Shown one piece after another: positions 54,528 through 63,175 of a stretch of DNA of 64,000 nucleotides; the stretch's first letter is position 1, and each line of letters opens with the position of its first letter. This DNA is from Novipirellula herctigrandis (GTDB lineage: Bacteria > Planctomycetota > Planctomycetia > Pirellulales > Pirellulaceae). The stretch covers positions 471,134 to 535,133 of the forward strand of contig SJPJ01000001.1 of NCBI GenBank assembly GCA_007859835.1, written 5' to 3'. Under the pieces are notes generated by a model. The model worked only from the letters and a program-made list of their open reading frames with translations, had not been told where the DNA came from and did no database searches. Position numbers and translations under genes: made by a program.

Positions 54528-54896
54528 ATGAAAAGAATCGTAACCGAAGAAGATCCAAAGAAGTTTGGACTTGCGACCGGTTTCAGAACGCATAGAATCA
54601 AGGTTAGAAGAAGCGATGGACTGGTTTTGGTAAATGGCGATCGGGTTGTTAGAGCGGCTGACATAACCCGGCCAAATCAGAGGCTGTCGTTCCGCACGTC
54701 ACTCAAGGAGACTAATTTGCTTACAGAAAGAACCATCGAAAAGATGTTTCGTCAGTTGATGAATGACCCAAACCGAAATGAAGAAACCTTTGACAAAGCC
54801 GAAGAGCTTCTCGAAGATGAGCTTCGCGCGGAAAGCCCACTGCGTCATCGACTGACGGTGGAACTTGAAGAACTGCGACAAGCAGCAAAGACCTAG
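54528..54896 (+). CDS. Small hypothetical protein
   Basis: A 122-residue cytoplasmic protein without recognised family. It starts 'MKRIVTEEDPKKFGLATGF', then a basic 'THRIKVRRSDGLV' region and a helical acidic C-terminus ('DKAEELLEDELRAESPLRH'). Composition and length look like a real gene and a hairpin follows 57 bases later, but no strong ribosome-binding site was found. Confidence 0.5.
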   Translation: MKRIVTEEDPKKFGLATGFRTHRIKVRRSDGLVLVNGDRVVRAADITRPNQRLSFRTSLKETNLLTERTIEKMFRQLMNDPNRNEETFDKAEELLEDELRAESPLRHRLTVELEELRQAAKT

Positions 54897-54952
54897 AACA
54901 CGAACTCCATAGAAAAGTTCGATGGACGTTCCTGGTTGACGGCTAGGCACAC

Positions 54953-54976
54953 GCGTCAGACCAAAGAGTCTGACGC
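54953..54976 (+). terminator. Hairpin after the small hypothetical gene
   Basis: Perfect 9-bp stem GCGTCAGAC / GTCTGACGC, loop CAAAGA, followed by ATTTACG. A likely terminator with a weak T-tract. Confidence 0.6.
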
Positions 54977-54988
54977 ATTTACGTCAGT

Positions 54989-55027
54989 TTCCAAGACACG
55001 GTTCCAAGACACGGTTCCAAGACACCC
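54989..55027. repeat. 13-base tandem repeat, three copies
   Basis: TTCCAAGACACGG twice, then TTCCAAGACACCC. Noncoding; the only array in the window whose period is not 15, 16 or 18. Confidence 0.95.
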
Positions 55028-55077
55028 AGATGCCTAGGTCCCCAGCCCTCCGTTGGGATCGGTTCAAGTGCTGTAAC

Positions 55078-55094
55078 CAAATATCAGATATTTG
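55078..55094. repeat. Perfect inverted repeat
   Basis: CAAATATC and GATATTTG flank a single A. It could be a protein-binding site; it lies 125 bases downstream of the UroD-family gene's stop codon and is not near a start. Confidence 0.5.
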
Positions 55095-55218
55095 ATGCAT
55101 ACAGCTTGCAGGTACATTTTGAGTTGATCTCACACCCTACCCCTCCAAAGTGTCCGACGGTCGAGTCGCAGCCTAGCCAACCAACGCAATCAGCAATAAG
55201 AGCGTTGGGCAACAATCT

Positions 55219-56418
55219 CTAAACGAATGAGAATGCTTTCGCGGTGTCATACATCGCGATCACGTTTTCGACTGGTACTTTGGCTTGAATATTGTGAACC
55301 GGCGCAAAGACATACCCGCCGCCGGGTGCAAATACCTGCATGTGCTCGGTCACCTCTTGGATCACTTCTTCCACCGTGCCAAATGGCAATGTGTGTTGAC
55401 AATCTAACGATCCACCCCAAAAGACTAACTGATCTCCAAACTCCGCCTTTAACTCGGCGGCGTCCATACCGTCAGCGCTCGTTTGCACCGGATTCAAGAT
55501 GTCGACTCCCATTTCGATTAGGGATGGGATCAACGTTCGCAGCGCACCGTCGCTATGTAGCAATAATTTCATCGACGTGTTCTGGTGAATCCATTCGATG
55601 CCGCGTTTGTAGAACGGCATAATCCGATTGCGAAACATCTTTGGCGACAAAAACGGCGCGTGCTGCATTCCAAAGTCGTCGCAAATTTGAATGATTTGAA
55701 CGCGATCAGATACTGCATCGGAGAACCGTTTCAGGTTCTCAATCCAAATATCAGTGAGTTTCCCCAACAACTCGTCGACATAGTCTGGTTCGGTTGCCAT
55801 CGTCATCATCCATGCGGAAAAGTCACCGGTTCCCAATCCAAAGAACAATTCATACGGAGGCCCCATCGGTGCAACGATCGCAAAGTCGGTGTTTTGCCAA
55901 AGCGCCTCGGCCTGGACTCGGTAGTGTTCAGCCAATGCGCTACTCATCGTTGGCGGATTGACTTGATCCACGGGCAAATGCGCTGCGCCTGGATATTTTT
56001 CAAGCCGATCGAAATAGTAGCCATCTTTGGGCATCCGCGCGATTGCAATCCCCTCGCGTAGCAAAACCAAATCGCCACTCTCGTCGGTTACAGGATTGAA
56101 TCCACCGGGTACTTCCACTGGCGTCCCATCGAACATCTGCCATGACTTCCAGTCCTTATTGTCAATTCCAAAAGCGACTTGCGGACGATTCAATCCGACC
56201 ACGTCCGCACCAAATCGTTCCATCACCGGACGCTCCACTTCCGCTAACATTTGATAACAATCGTAAACGCGAGTCGGCGTTCGCAGGTCTATTGGCTGCT
56301 TCAGTTCGTGGTAAGTTGAGGCAGCAATCCCCGATTGCCGCGTCCCGCCTAAATCGATAGGTACCTGATCGGTTTGTTGATGATTGATCGCCGCAAGAAC
56401 ACGTTGTCGAGGAGTCAT
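55219..56418 (-). CDS. Uroporphyrinogen decarboxylase-family methyltransferase
   Basis: A 399-residue TIM-barrel protein of the UroD/MtaA/CmuA group ('MTPRQRVLAAINHQQTDQVP' start, 'QIIQICDDFGMQHAPFLSP', 'LLHSDGALRTLIPSLIEMG', 'QTSADGMDAAELKAEFGDQL', 'FGTVEEVIQEVTEHM'). True HemE motifs are not convincing, while the layout fits corrinoid-dependent methyltransferases (MtaA-like), which use Zn-bound Cys/His. It is divergent from a homocysteine methyltransferase, which supports methyl transfer; substrate unknown. Confidence 0.85.
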   Translation of the reverse strand: MTPRQRVLAAINHQQTDQVPIDLGGTRQSGIAASTYHELKQPIDLRTPTRVYDCYQMLAEVERPVMERFGADVVGLNRPQVAFGIDNKDWKSWQMFDGTPVEVPGGFNPVTDESGDLVLLREGIAIARMPKDGYYFDRLEKYPGAAHLPVDQVNPPTMSSALAEHYRVQAEALWQNTDFAIVAPMGPPYELFFGLGTGDFSAWMMTMATEPDYVDELLGKLTDIWIENLKRFSDAVSDRVQIIQICDDFGMQHAPFLSPKMFRNRIMPFYKRGIEWIHQNTSMKLLLHSDGALRTLIPSLIEMGVDILNPVQTSADGMDAAELKAEFGDQLVFWGGSLDCQHTLPFGTVEEVIQEVTEHMQVFAPGGGYVFAPVHNIQAKVPVENVIAMYDTAKAFSFV

Positions 56419-56445
56419 CGTTATTTACACCGGCGCGATAAAATG

Positions 56446-56480
56446 GAGGGTGAACGAGTGTGGATAAATGTGTTTTATCC
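56446..56480. promoter_or_regulatory. GATAAA inverted repeat in a divergent promoter region
   Basis: GGATAAA / TTTATCC with a 5-base spacer (56462-56480), plus an extra GATAAAA at 56446, between the divergent UroD-family and homocysteine methyltransferase genes. A shared operator is possible. Confidence 0.45.
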
Positions 56481-56625
56481 TGCCATTTTGACTGACAAGT
56501 TGTTTCAATACCAGCTTGGTCATTCTGTCGCATAAGGTTGCACTCGGTTCATTGCATTGTAGGCTGCAGCAGTCTAAAACGAACGCCAATGATTTTTGAG
56601 ACCAAACAAATAGGAATCGACTAAT

Positions 56626-57495
56626 ATGGCCCCACTCATCGAGCGTTTGCTCTCCCACGGAACTGTGATCCTTGACGGCGCTTGGGGAACTCAGCTGCAA
56701 CAACTCGGGCTCAATGACGGCGAATGCCCCGATTCATTGAATTTAAGTTGTCCAGACAAAGTCGAAGAAGTTCCGCGAGCATACGTTCAAGCCGGCAGCC
56801 AAGTTGTTTTGACCAACACCTTTCGTGCGAACCGCATCGCACTGCAAGGCTACGAGTTGTCCGGTCAAGTCGAGGCAATCAACCGTGCCGGTGCCGAAGT
56901 ATCACTACGTGCCGCAGCCGATGCAGCCTCCGTGTTCGCATCGATCGGCCCAAGTGGCAAAATGCTCATGACCGGTGAAGTGAGCGAGGCGGAACTGAAT
57001 GACGTGTTCACCGAACAAGCCGAGGCGCTTTGTAGCGCCGGCGTCCATGCATTGTTGGTCGAGACAATGTCGGATTTGGCCGAAGCCAAGATCGCATTGA
57101 CGGCTGCTAAAAGGACTGGCTTGCCCGTGGCCGTTAGCATGGTGTTCGATTCAGGGAAAGACCTCGATCGCACGATGATGGGCGATACGGCAGAGAAGCT
57201 CGCAAAGGAGCTGACCGATGCGGGGGCCGATGTTATCGGAGCGAATTGTGGTCAGGGTATCGAATCTTATATTGGAGTCTGCAGTCAACTTGCCGCCGCT
57301 ACCGATTTGCCAATTTGGATCAAAGCAAACGCCGGGCTGCCGCAGATGGAAAACGGCGAAGTCGTTTATCGCACCTCCGCCGAACAATTTGGCCATTTCG
57401 CACCGGCCCTCGTTGACGCTGGTGCCCGATTCGTCGGCGGTTGCTGTGGTACTAGCCCTGATTTCATACGCGAGTTGAAAAGATCGATTGGCTAA
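56626..57495 (+). CDS. Homocysteine S-methyltransferase-family protein
   Basis: A 289-residue Pfam S-methyltrans (BHMT/MmuM/MetH N-terminal) TIM barrel. 'GTVILDGAWGTQLQQLGLN' near the start, 'VVLTNTFRANRIAL', 'ADVIGANCGQGIESY' (zinc Cys) and 'FVGGCCGTSPDFIREL' (paired zinc Cys). All three zinc cysteines are present. It likely transfers a methyl group to homocysteine from an unidentified donor. AGGA lies 10 bases before the ATG. Confidence 0.92.
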   Translation: MAPLIERLLSHGTVILDGAWGTQLQQLGLNDGECPDSLNLSCPDKVEEVPRAYVQAGSQVVLTNTFRANRIALQGYELSGQVEAINRAGAEVSLRAAADAASVFASIGPSGKMLMTGEVSEAELNDVFTEQAEALCSAGVHALLVETMSDLAEAKIALTAAKRTGLPVAVSMVFDSGKDLDRTMMGDTAEKLAKELTDAGADVIGANCGQGIESYIGVCSQLAAATDLPIWIKANAGLPQMENGEVVYRTSAEQFGHFAPALVDAGARFVGGCCGTSPDFIRELKRSIG

Positions 57496-57702
57496 CTCAA
57501 CCGCGCCCTTCGACTTTCTATCAACCACCTGATATTCAAACAGTCTCTCTCTGTTTCCACAATGGCTCGCTGAGCTCAAGGGTGCGTTCGCTATCGCTCG
57601 CACGGTCAAAAGCCAACTGACAAAACCCGACCATTATTTTGGCAATATGGCGCGGTGGTATCGACAGTCGAGCCCGCTAGAATGGCCGTCGTGGAGACAC
57701 GC

Positions 57703-57725
57703 TCAGAACGTTTCTTTCGTTCTGA
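57703..57725. repeat. Hairpin upstream of the sugar isomerase gene
   Basis: 8-bp stem TCAGAACG / CGTTCTGA with loop TTTCTTT, 57 bases before the ATG at 57782. It could be an operator or the 3' end of the preceding transcript. Confidence 0.4.
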
Positions 57726-57781
57726 TGCTTGTTGTTTCAAAAAGTACTACAAATGAAATAAATATAGAGCTAGGAATATAG

Positions 57782-58609
57782 ATGGGTAAAGTCGGAATTG
57801 GATTGAACTTGGAAGCAGTTCGAACATCACATAAATCGTTTGAATGGGGTGTTCAGTTTGCTGCCGAGATTGGGTACGAATACATCGAACCGATGGTGCA
57901 TTGGGGACGCGAACTGCTCAGTGAAGCGAGATACTTCCACAGCGTTTCGATGCTTGACGATCCGTTCCGCGTTCGTGACGAAGTGGAAAAGCATGGTTTG
58001 AAATTGTCGGCGCTTTCATCGCATTCCCAGGCATCCAAACCTGAAATTGCGGTGGAGTACTTGAAACAAGCTGCTCGATTTGCCAAAGAAGCGGGCGCGC
58101 CAATCATCAACACGCACGAGGGACACAAACAACCTTGGACAACCAAAGAAGAAGACTTTGTGTTGATCCGTTACTCGTTAATGGAAGCTCTGAAAGTTTG
58201 TGAGCGACGCGGCATCAAGATTGGATTTGAGATGCACCAAACGTACTCACTGATTCCTGAGCTTTATGATCGCTGCCTTAACTTGGTCGATTCGCCCAAC
58301 CTTGGTGCCAACTTTGACACCGGCAATGCTTACCTTGGCGGAGAGGACCCGCACGAGTGGCTCAACCGAGTCAGAGACCGCGTGATCCACATTCATGCCA
58401 AAGATATTTCGGTCGAACAATCCGATGCCGAACGAGGCAAAGTCATGGGAACGGCTGTCGGTTGTGCGTGCGGCGAAGGAGTCATCGACTGGGAACGAAT
58501 CGTTTCGATTTGTCGCAGCGTCCCTCAAGACATCGTGCTCAGTGTCGAATGCGGCACGTTGGACCAAGCCGAACGCAGTTTCACCCACCTAAAGTCCATT
58601 ATTGGCTAA
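57782..58609 (+). CDS. Sugar phosphate isomerase/epimerase (xylose isomerase-like TIM barrel)
   Basis: A 275-residue AP-endonuclease-2-fold protein. Metal-ligand motifs: 'APIINTHEGH', 'IGFEMHQTYSLIPELY', 'LGANFDTGNAYLGGEDP', 'VIHIHAKDIS', 'VLSVECGTLDQAERS'. It is probably a sugar isomerase or epimerase; it pairs with the downstream Gfo/Idh/MocA oxidoreductase (37-base gap), a common combination for inositol or keto-sugar catabolism. Confidence 0.88.
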   Translation: MGKVGIGLNLEAVRTSHKSFEWGVQFAAEIGYEYIEPMVHWGRELLSEARYFHSVSMLDDPFRVRDEVEKHGLKLSALSSHSQASKPEIAVEYLKQAARFAKEAGAPIINTHEGHKQPWTTKEEDFVLIRYSLMEALKVCERRGIKIGFEMHQTYSLIPELYDRCLNLVDSPNLGANFDTGNAYLGGEDPHEWLNRVRDRVIHIHAKDISVEQSDAERGKVMGTAVGCACGEGVIDWERIVSICRSVPQDIVLSVECGTLDQAERSFTHLKSIIG

Positions 58610-58646
58610 CGCATCCTTCCCACCTCACCACTGAATAAAGCTCGCT

Positions 58647-59963
58647 ATGCATCCCACCTCGAAAACGACACGTCGCAATTTCCTCCAAAAAGCAACGCTG
58701 ACAACGGCGACAGCATTCGCATTTCCAACGATCATCCCACGAACGGCGTTGGCACAGGGTGATCGTCCTGGAGCGAATGATCGGATCACGGTTGCGGGGA
58801 TTGGCGTTGGCCGCCAAGGAAGATCCATCTTTCAGCAAGCTATCAAGGACCCTCGTACGGAGGTCGTTTGTGTTTGTGATGTCAACAAACCACGTGCCGA
58901 GGGAATCGCCAAAGGGGTTGGCGCGAAAGCCGTCTATCAAGACTATCGAAAAGTGCTTGATCGTGACGATGTCGATGCAATTACGACGGCAACACCCGAG
59001 CATTGGCGAGCCAATGTTTGCATCTCAGCCGCGTTGGCCGGAAAGCATGTCTATGCCGAAAAGCCCTTGACGCTAACAATCCCTGAAGGACGGTTGATGG
59101 TAAAGGCGGCACGTCGCACAGGCATCGCTTTTCAAACCGGTTCAATGCAAAGGTCGATGAGAGAAAACTTTATTGGCTGTGAATTTGTACGCCAAGGAGG
59201 TTTGGGCAAGATCCAAGAAGTGATCTCGGCGAACTATGAAAGCCCGTGGCATGGTGCGTTGCCCGCACAGCCTGTCCCCGCAGGACTCGACTGGGATATG
59301 TGGTGTGGACCAACGGAACTGGTTCCCTATCACCCCGAGCTCTATATTCCGCGCGGCAAACCAGGGTGGTTATCATTTATGCCCTACAGTGGTGGCGAAA
59401 TGACCGGTTGGGGCGCTCACGGGTTTGACCAAATTCAATGTGCGCTCGGTAAGGATTTAACGGGGCCGACCGAAATCCTAGTGGACGGTCCTGCATTAGA
59501 ATTGCCGACCTATACGGAACCCGAAGTTTCCAAACGTGGCAACACACTCTGCTCACAACCACGTCTTCGCTATCGATACGCCGATGGACTGACCGTACGG
59601 TTAGAAAGCGGCAACCGCGGTGGTGGAATTTTCATCGGTACAAAGGGCAAGATGGAAATCTTTCGGCAGCGTTTAGGTACCAATCCGCGAGAAATGGCAA
59701 AAGAATTGCTAGACAAACATCCACGAAAAAACGAAAGCCATGTCGGTAACTGGCTTGATTGTTGCTATTCGGGCGAATTACCGATAGCAGACGTCGAAAT
59801 TGGACATCGCAGTGCAACGATTTGTCACTTGCTTAACATCGGTCGACTGTTGGGACGCAATCTTAAGTGGGATCCGGATGCGGAACAATTTGTAGGTGAT
59901 CAAGAAGCCAACGCGATGCTCACGCGGCCTGTCCGAAAAGGCTACGAATGGCCGCAGGTCTAA
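58647..59963 (+). CDS. Tat-exported Gfo/Idh/MocA-family oxidoreductase
   Basis: A 438-residue protein with a Tat signal ('TRRNFLQKATLTTATAF', cleavage near 'ALA-QGDR'). NAD(P)-binding 'TVAGIGVGRQGRSIFQQAI', the catalytic-site motif 'HVYAEKPLTLTI' (EKP), and 'MTGWGAHGFDQIQCAL' in the C-terminal domain. Exported members of this family bind cofactor tightly; sugar or glycan substrate likely, not defined. It forms an operon with the upstream isomerase. Confidence 0.93.
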   Translation: MHPTSKTTRRNFLQKATLTTATAFAFPTIIPRTALAQGDRPGANDRITVAGIGVGRQGRSIFQQAIKDPRTEVVCVCDVNKPRAEGIAKGVGAKAVYQDYRKVLDRDDVDAITTATPEHWRANVCISAALAGKHVYAEKPLTLTIPEGRLMVKAARRTGIAFQTGSMQRSMRENFIGCEFVRQGGLGKIQEVISANYESPWHGALPAQPVPAGLDWDMWCGPTELVPYHPELYIPRGKPGWLSFMPYSGGEMTGWGAHGFDQIQCALGKDLTGPTEILVDGPALELPTYTEPEVSKRGNTLCSQPRLRYRYADGLTVRLESGNRGGGIFIGTKGKMEIFRQRLGTNPREMAKELLDKHPRKNESHVGNWLDCCYSGELPIADVEIGHRSATICHLLNIGRLLGRNLKWDPDAEQFVGDQEANAMLTRPVRKGYEWPQV

Positions 59964-60023
59964 CGAAACTCTATCAAACGTTCTTCAAATTTGCCGCAAC
60001 CGTTAGAATCGGCAATCATCGAC

Positions 60024-61316
60024 CTATCCTAAATGGGGAAGTGTATCGAGGATACCTCGCAGGAAGGTCGAGATGATTTGAACGACCGGAGAGTTCTGGC
60101 TGACGCCAATGATGTAACACACGAATAGAGAATAGATTGTTAAAAGGGCCACTGCTTTTCCGCGGCGCATCTCCACGACCTTCGCCCCGGTGGCTGTTAC
60201 GTGGCGTTTTCCGGTGTAGTAAATCGACAAGGCGACGATCGTTAACCCCAGTAGGATGAGTCGCAGTTCGCCACTTTGATTTACCACTTCTTCCGACATA
60301 TCAATCGGTCCGTGAATCAACGTGAACAGGAACAGCGGAAAACCTAAGGCAATGCAGATATCGAACAGATTGCTGCTCAGCGCATTAGCGACCGCGTCGT
60401 CATAGTCACCGTCTCGCGCGTCGCGAAGCGACATCACCATGTCTGGAACGCTCGTTGCCATCGACGCAAAAATAACCGCGACAAACATTGGGGGCATGCC
60501 CACGCCATGGAGCTCATACCCAAACAGGGAATAGGAAGGATGCTCGACATTGCCTGTCCCGAGCCACTCGCATGCGATCACCAAAAACCAACATGCAATC
60601 CCCATCACCGTAGTCGAGGTAACCAGCAAAGGCCAACCGTTCCACTTCCCATTTTCAATTTGTTCCAAGTGGTGTTCTCGAACGAACCATCGCTCTAAGT
60701 CGATGATTGGCCCCAGTGATATCCAGTAAACCAATCGGCTAGCCATTAGAGCCCACCTTGACCGCTTCGCCACTTCTTCGGTCTTGCGGTTTTGCTGTCT
60801 TGCTATAGCCACCCGTTCGCTCTGACTCTTCATCGAAGTCAGCATGTAGGCGAAGTAACAAAGGTACAGAGTCATTAAGACCAGTCCTTGCCACCAATGC
60901 AATTGTTTGCCATTGATCAGCAGGATCAAGACGCACTCGCAAAAGATAAGCGAGATACCATCACGCAATAAGACTTTGGTCGAAACACGTACGCAACTGA
61001 CATGCGAACTACAGACCACCGTTCCCACCACGGTTAGAATGCATACTGCGGGAATGATCATCGTGTTAAACAGCGCACTACCGGCGGTGGTGCCAATGCC
61101 CACCGAAAAACCATCTCGATCCGATAGAACAAAGAGTGCAATGAGCGTCGTCAACAGCTCTGGCATGGAGCTGGAAATCGCATTGATCGATCCGCCCCGG
61201 ACCCCTTCCGAAAGGTTCCGCCCGATATACTCGGAGGCTACTTCGAACCCATCACAGGCTCGCCGAATTAGCAAGCAAGTGAAAATAATCAGAGCAAGCG
61301 GAACAACGATTCCCAT
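60024..61316 (-). CDS. Cation/Ca2+ exchanger (CaCA family)
   Basis: A 430-residue membrane protein with about 10-11 TM segments in two halves. The alpha-repeat motifs are 'NAISSSMPELLTTLIALF' (first) and 'ASMATSVPDMVMSLRDARDG' with 'NALSSNLFDICIALG' (second). It probably exchanges Ca2+ or another cation for Na+ or H+. It starts 5 bases after the FNR gene stop, so it is cotranscribed with it and possibly with the rnf genes. Confidence 0.9.
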   Translation of the reverse strand: MGIVVPLALIIFTCLLIRRACDGFEVASEYIGRNLSEGVRGGSINAISSSMPELLTTLIALFVLSDRDGFSVGIGTTAGSALFNTMIIPAVCILTVVGTVVCSSHVSCVRVSTKVLLRDGISLIFCECVLILLINGKQLHWWQGLVLMTLYLCYFAYMLTSMKSQSERVAIARQQNRKTEEVAKRSRWALMASRLVYWISLGPIIDLERWFVREHHLEQIENGKWNGWPLLVTSTTVMGIACWFLVIACEWLGTGNVEHPSYSLFGYELHGVGMPPMFVAVIFASMATSVPDMVMSLRDARDGDYDDAVANALSSNLFDICIALGFPLFLFTLIHGPIDMSEEVVNQSGELRLILLGLTIVALSIYYTGKRHVTATGAKVVEMRRGKAVALLTIYSLFVCYIIGVSQNSPVVQIISTFLRGILDTLPHLG

Positions 61317-61321
61317 ACACT

Positions 61322-62182
61322 CTAGTATAGCAACTCGACCCAGCGTCCTTCCGACTCCAATTCAGCCTTTTGCTTTGGCCAATCTTTCGTAGCGCCAACC
61401 ACTGTCGACAAGACTTCGTCTAGTTCGTCGCGAATACGTTCCACGCCTGCGACATAAACATACGTTTTGGGGTCGCTAAGCAAATTTTTAAGTTCGTCGG
61501 CTCGTTGAAGCATCGCGGTACCCCACCCGCTTTTCTCGGTCCAACCTGGTCGTTTGCTCAGTGCATCGATCGCTTCGAAAGTGTCGCGATCATAGTACAT
61601 CGCAAAATCATCTTTTTCGTCGTTTCGATACAATAAATCGAGCCCTGTTTGCCCACCGTGGAACAGCTTAATGCGACCGGTAAACTCAGGACAATCTTTG
61701 TAGATATGTTTGACGAAAGCACGGAATGGAGCAATACCGGTACCGGCACAAATGAGAATCAAATTCGCATCGTTCTCATCGGGAACATCGAAAGGTTGAC
61801 CATAAGGTCCCGTCACCGTCAGCGAATCCCCTTCCTTGAGATCGCACAAATAGTTCGATGCTATTCCGGGGTACTCTTCGCCACTGTATTGGTCAATGAA
61901 AGTACACCGACGAACACAAATCGTAATCTGTTTGTTTCCGTCGGTGGACGTTTGCGGCAAATCAGCAACACCGTATAGTCGCAAGTGGAAATCTTGACCA
62001 AGTTCCTTTGAACCGGGTGCCAGCACACCGATATTGCGTCCCACTTCAACATCAAAATCGGGATCCTCGATCTCAATCGAAATATCACGCACTTCATGGC
62101 GCGAGTCCGGTGGAGTCAAACGCTCGCTCCGGAGTACCTTGGCCTTGACCTGTGTTTTCGTATCGTATTCTTGTAAACGCAT
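61322..62182 (-). CDS. Plant-type ferredoxin-NADP(+) reductase
   Basis: A 286-residue FAD/NAD(P) reductase. FAD-binding 'FHLRLYGVAD' (RxY), NADP pyrophosphate loop 'LILICAGTGIAPFRAFVKH', and a C-terminal Tyr ('SEGRWVELLY'), which in plant-type FNRs stacks on the flavin. 'GRIKLFHGGQTGLDLLYRND' fits the family. It lies in the rnf cluster, 90 bases after the small Cys-rich gene and 5 bases before the exchanger; it could connect NADPH, ferredoxin and the Rnf complex. Confidence 0.9.
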   Translation of the reverse strand: MRLQEYDTKTQVKAKVLRSERLTPPDSRHEVRDISIEIEDPDFDVEVGRNIGVLAPGSKELGQDFHLRLYGVADLPQTSTDGNKQITICVRRCTFIDQYSGEEYPGIASNYLCDLKEGDSLTVTGPYGQPFDVPDENDANLILICAGTGIAPFRAFVKHIYKDCPEFTGRIKLFHGGQTGLDLLYRNDEKDDFAMYYDRDTFEAIDALSKRPGWTEKSGWGTAMLQRADELKNLLSDPKTYVYVAGVERIRDELDEVLSTVVGATKDWPKQKAELESEGRWVELLY

Positions 62183-62272
62183 TCTCTTGCTCTCGTTCGA
62201 TTAAGTTCCAATCTAAAAGTACGTTGGGCTTTCAAGTCTGACACTCAACGCAGGAATGTCAGTCTTGAAAGG

Positions 62273-62470
62273 CTAACGCACGCTATTTTCTTGCATTTTC
62301 GAATTGTCGCATGGCTCGCTACATTTGCAACTATGGCACCCAACGCGTCCACCCAAGGCATCCGCTCCCGCGGGCAATTCCGAAAACCGACGCCATATCG
62401 CCTGGACCACTAGCCATCCGCCCATGATTAGCGTAATTCCGATTACCGGTTTGAGAAAAGATTCGATCAT
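62273..62470 (-). CDS. Small Cys-rich membrane protein, NqrM-like
   Basis: A 65-residue protein; the ATG at 62470 starts 'MIESFLKPVIGITLIMGGWLV' (one TM segment); the longer frame to 62542 is rejected. After the TM segment comes 'GCHSCKCSEPC', four Cys in 11 residues. This layout resembles NqrM (DUF539), the factor that delivers iron to the Cys site of NqrD/NqrE. RnfA and RnfE are the homologues of these subunits and lie directly upstream, so a maturation role is a reasonable inference. No direct family match can be claimed. Confidence 0.7.
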   Translation of the reverse strand: MIESFLKPVIGITLIMGGWLVVQAIWRRFSELPAGADALGGRVGCHSCKCSEPCDNSKMQENSVR

Positions 62471-62593
62471 CGTTGATTCCTGTACGCTGCGATACTTACG
62501 CATCAAAGTTTCTGTGGATGCACTGTGTTGGCGTCCCGCCACTTCCTACAGCCAAATCCTAGCTACCAAAAACGCCCTCATTTTACCGAGTGT

Positions 62594-63175
62594 CTAATTA
62601 AACAACCCCGCAAATCCCATAAAACAGACCGACAGCAGCCCAGCCAGGATCAACGTGATCGCCGTTCCTTTGACCATTTCAGGCGTCTTCGCGAGCTCCA
62701 ATTTCTCTCTCAATCCCGCCATTAAAACGAGGGCCAATGTAAATCCGACTCCGGCTCCAATTGCAAACACAATCGATTGCAGAAACCCATAACCACGATT
62801 GGTTTGAAACAAAGCGACAGCCAAAATCGCACAGTTCGTTGTGATCAACGGTAAAAAAATACCGAGCGCCTTGAACAACGCCGGACTCATCTTCTTGATG
62901 AACATCTCGACCAATTGAACAGTCGATGCGATGACCGCGATGAACGAGATCAATTCAAGGTAGGGCGCGTCAACGGCTTGCAATAGCAAGTGAATACCAA
63001 ACGCCGCCATCGAACTGACTACCATCACAAACGTCACCGCCGCGCCCATCCGTAACGCAGTGTCTCGCTTGTTTGAAACGCCTAAGAACGGACAAATCCC
63101 AAGGAAGTACGCCAACACAAAATTATTGATCAAGCACGCGTTAATAAATATTGACCAAAGCGATGCGTCGCTCAT
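62594..63175 (-). CDS. rnfA: Electron transport complex subunit RnfA
   Basis: A 193-residue, six-TM subunit of the Rnf Na+(or H+)-translocating ferredoxin:NAD+ oxidoreductase. ATG 63175 overlaps the rnfE stop by ATGA; the longer frame is rejected. The conserved Cys motifs are 'NNFVLAYFLGICPFLGVS' and 'FLPLITTNCAILAVAL', which bind the membrane Fe-S site with RnfE. 'LREKLELAKTPEMVKG' fits RnfA rather than NqrE. Confidence 0.93.
   Translation of the reverse strand: MSDASLWSIFINACLINNFVLAYFLGICPFLGVSNKRDTALRMGAAVTFVMVVSSMAAFGIHLLLQAVDAPYLELISFIAVIASTVQLVEMFIKKMSPALFKALGIFLPLITTNCAILAVALFQTNRGYGFLQSIVFAIGAGVGFTLALVLMAGLREKLELAKTPEMVKGTAITLILAGLLSVCFMGFAGLFN

Larger units (their letters stand above)
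54897..55218. other. Convergent intergenic region with hairpin, repeat and palindrome
   Basis: About 320 bases between converging genes. It holds a strong hairpin (54953-54976), a 13-base array (54989-55027) and a perfect inverted repeat (55078-55094). No gene seen. Confidence 0.6.
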
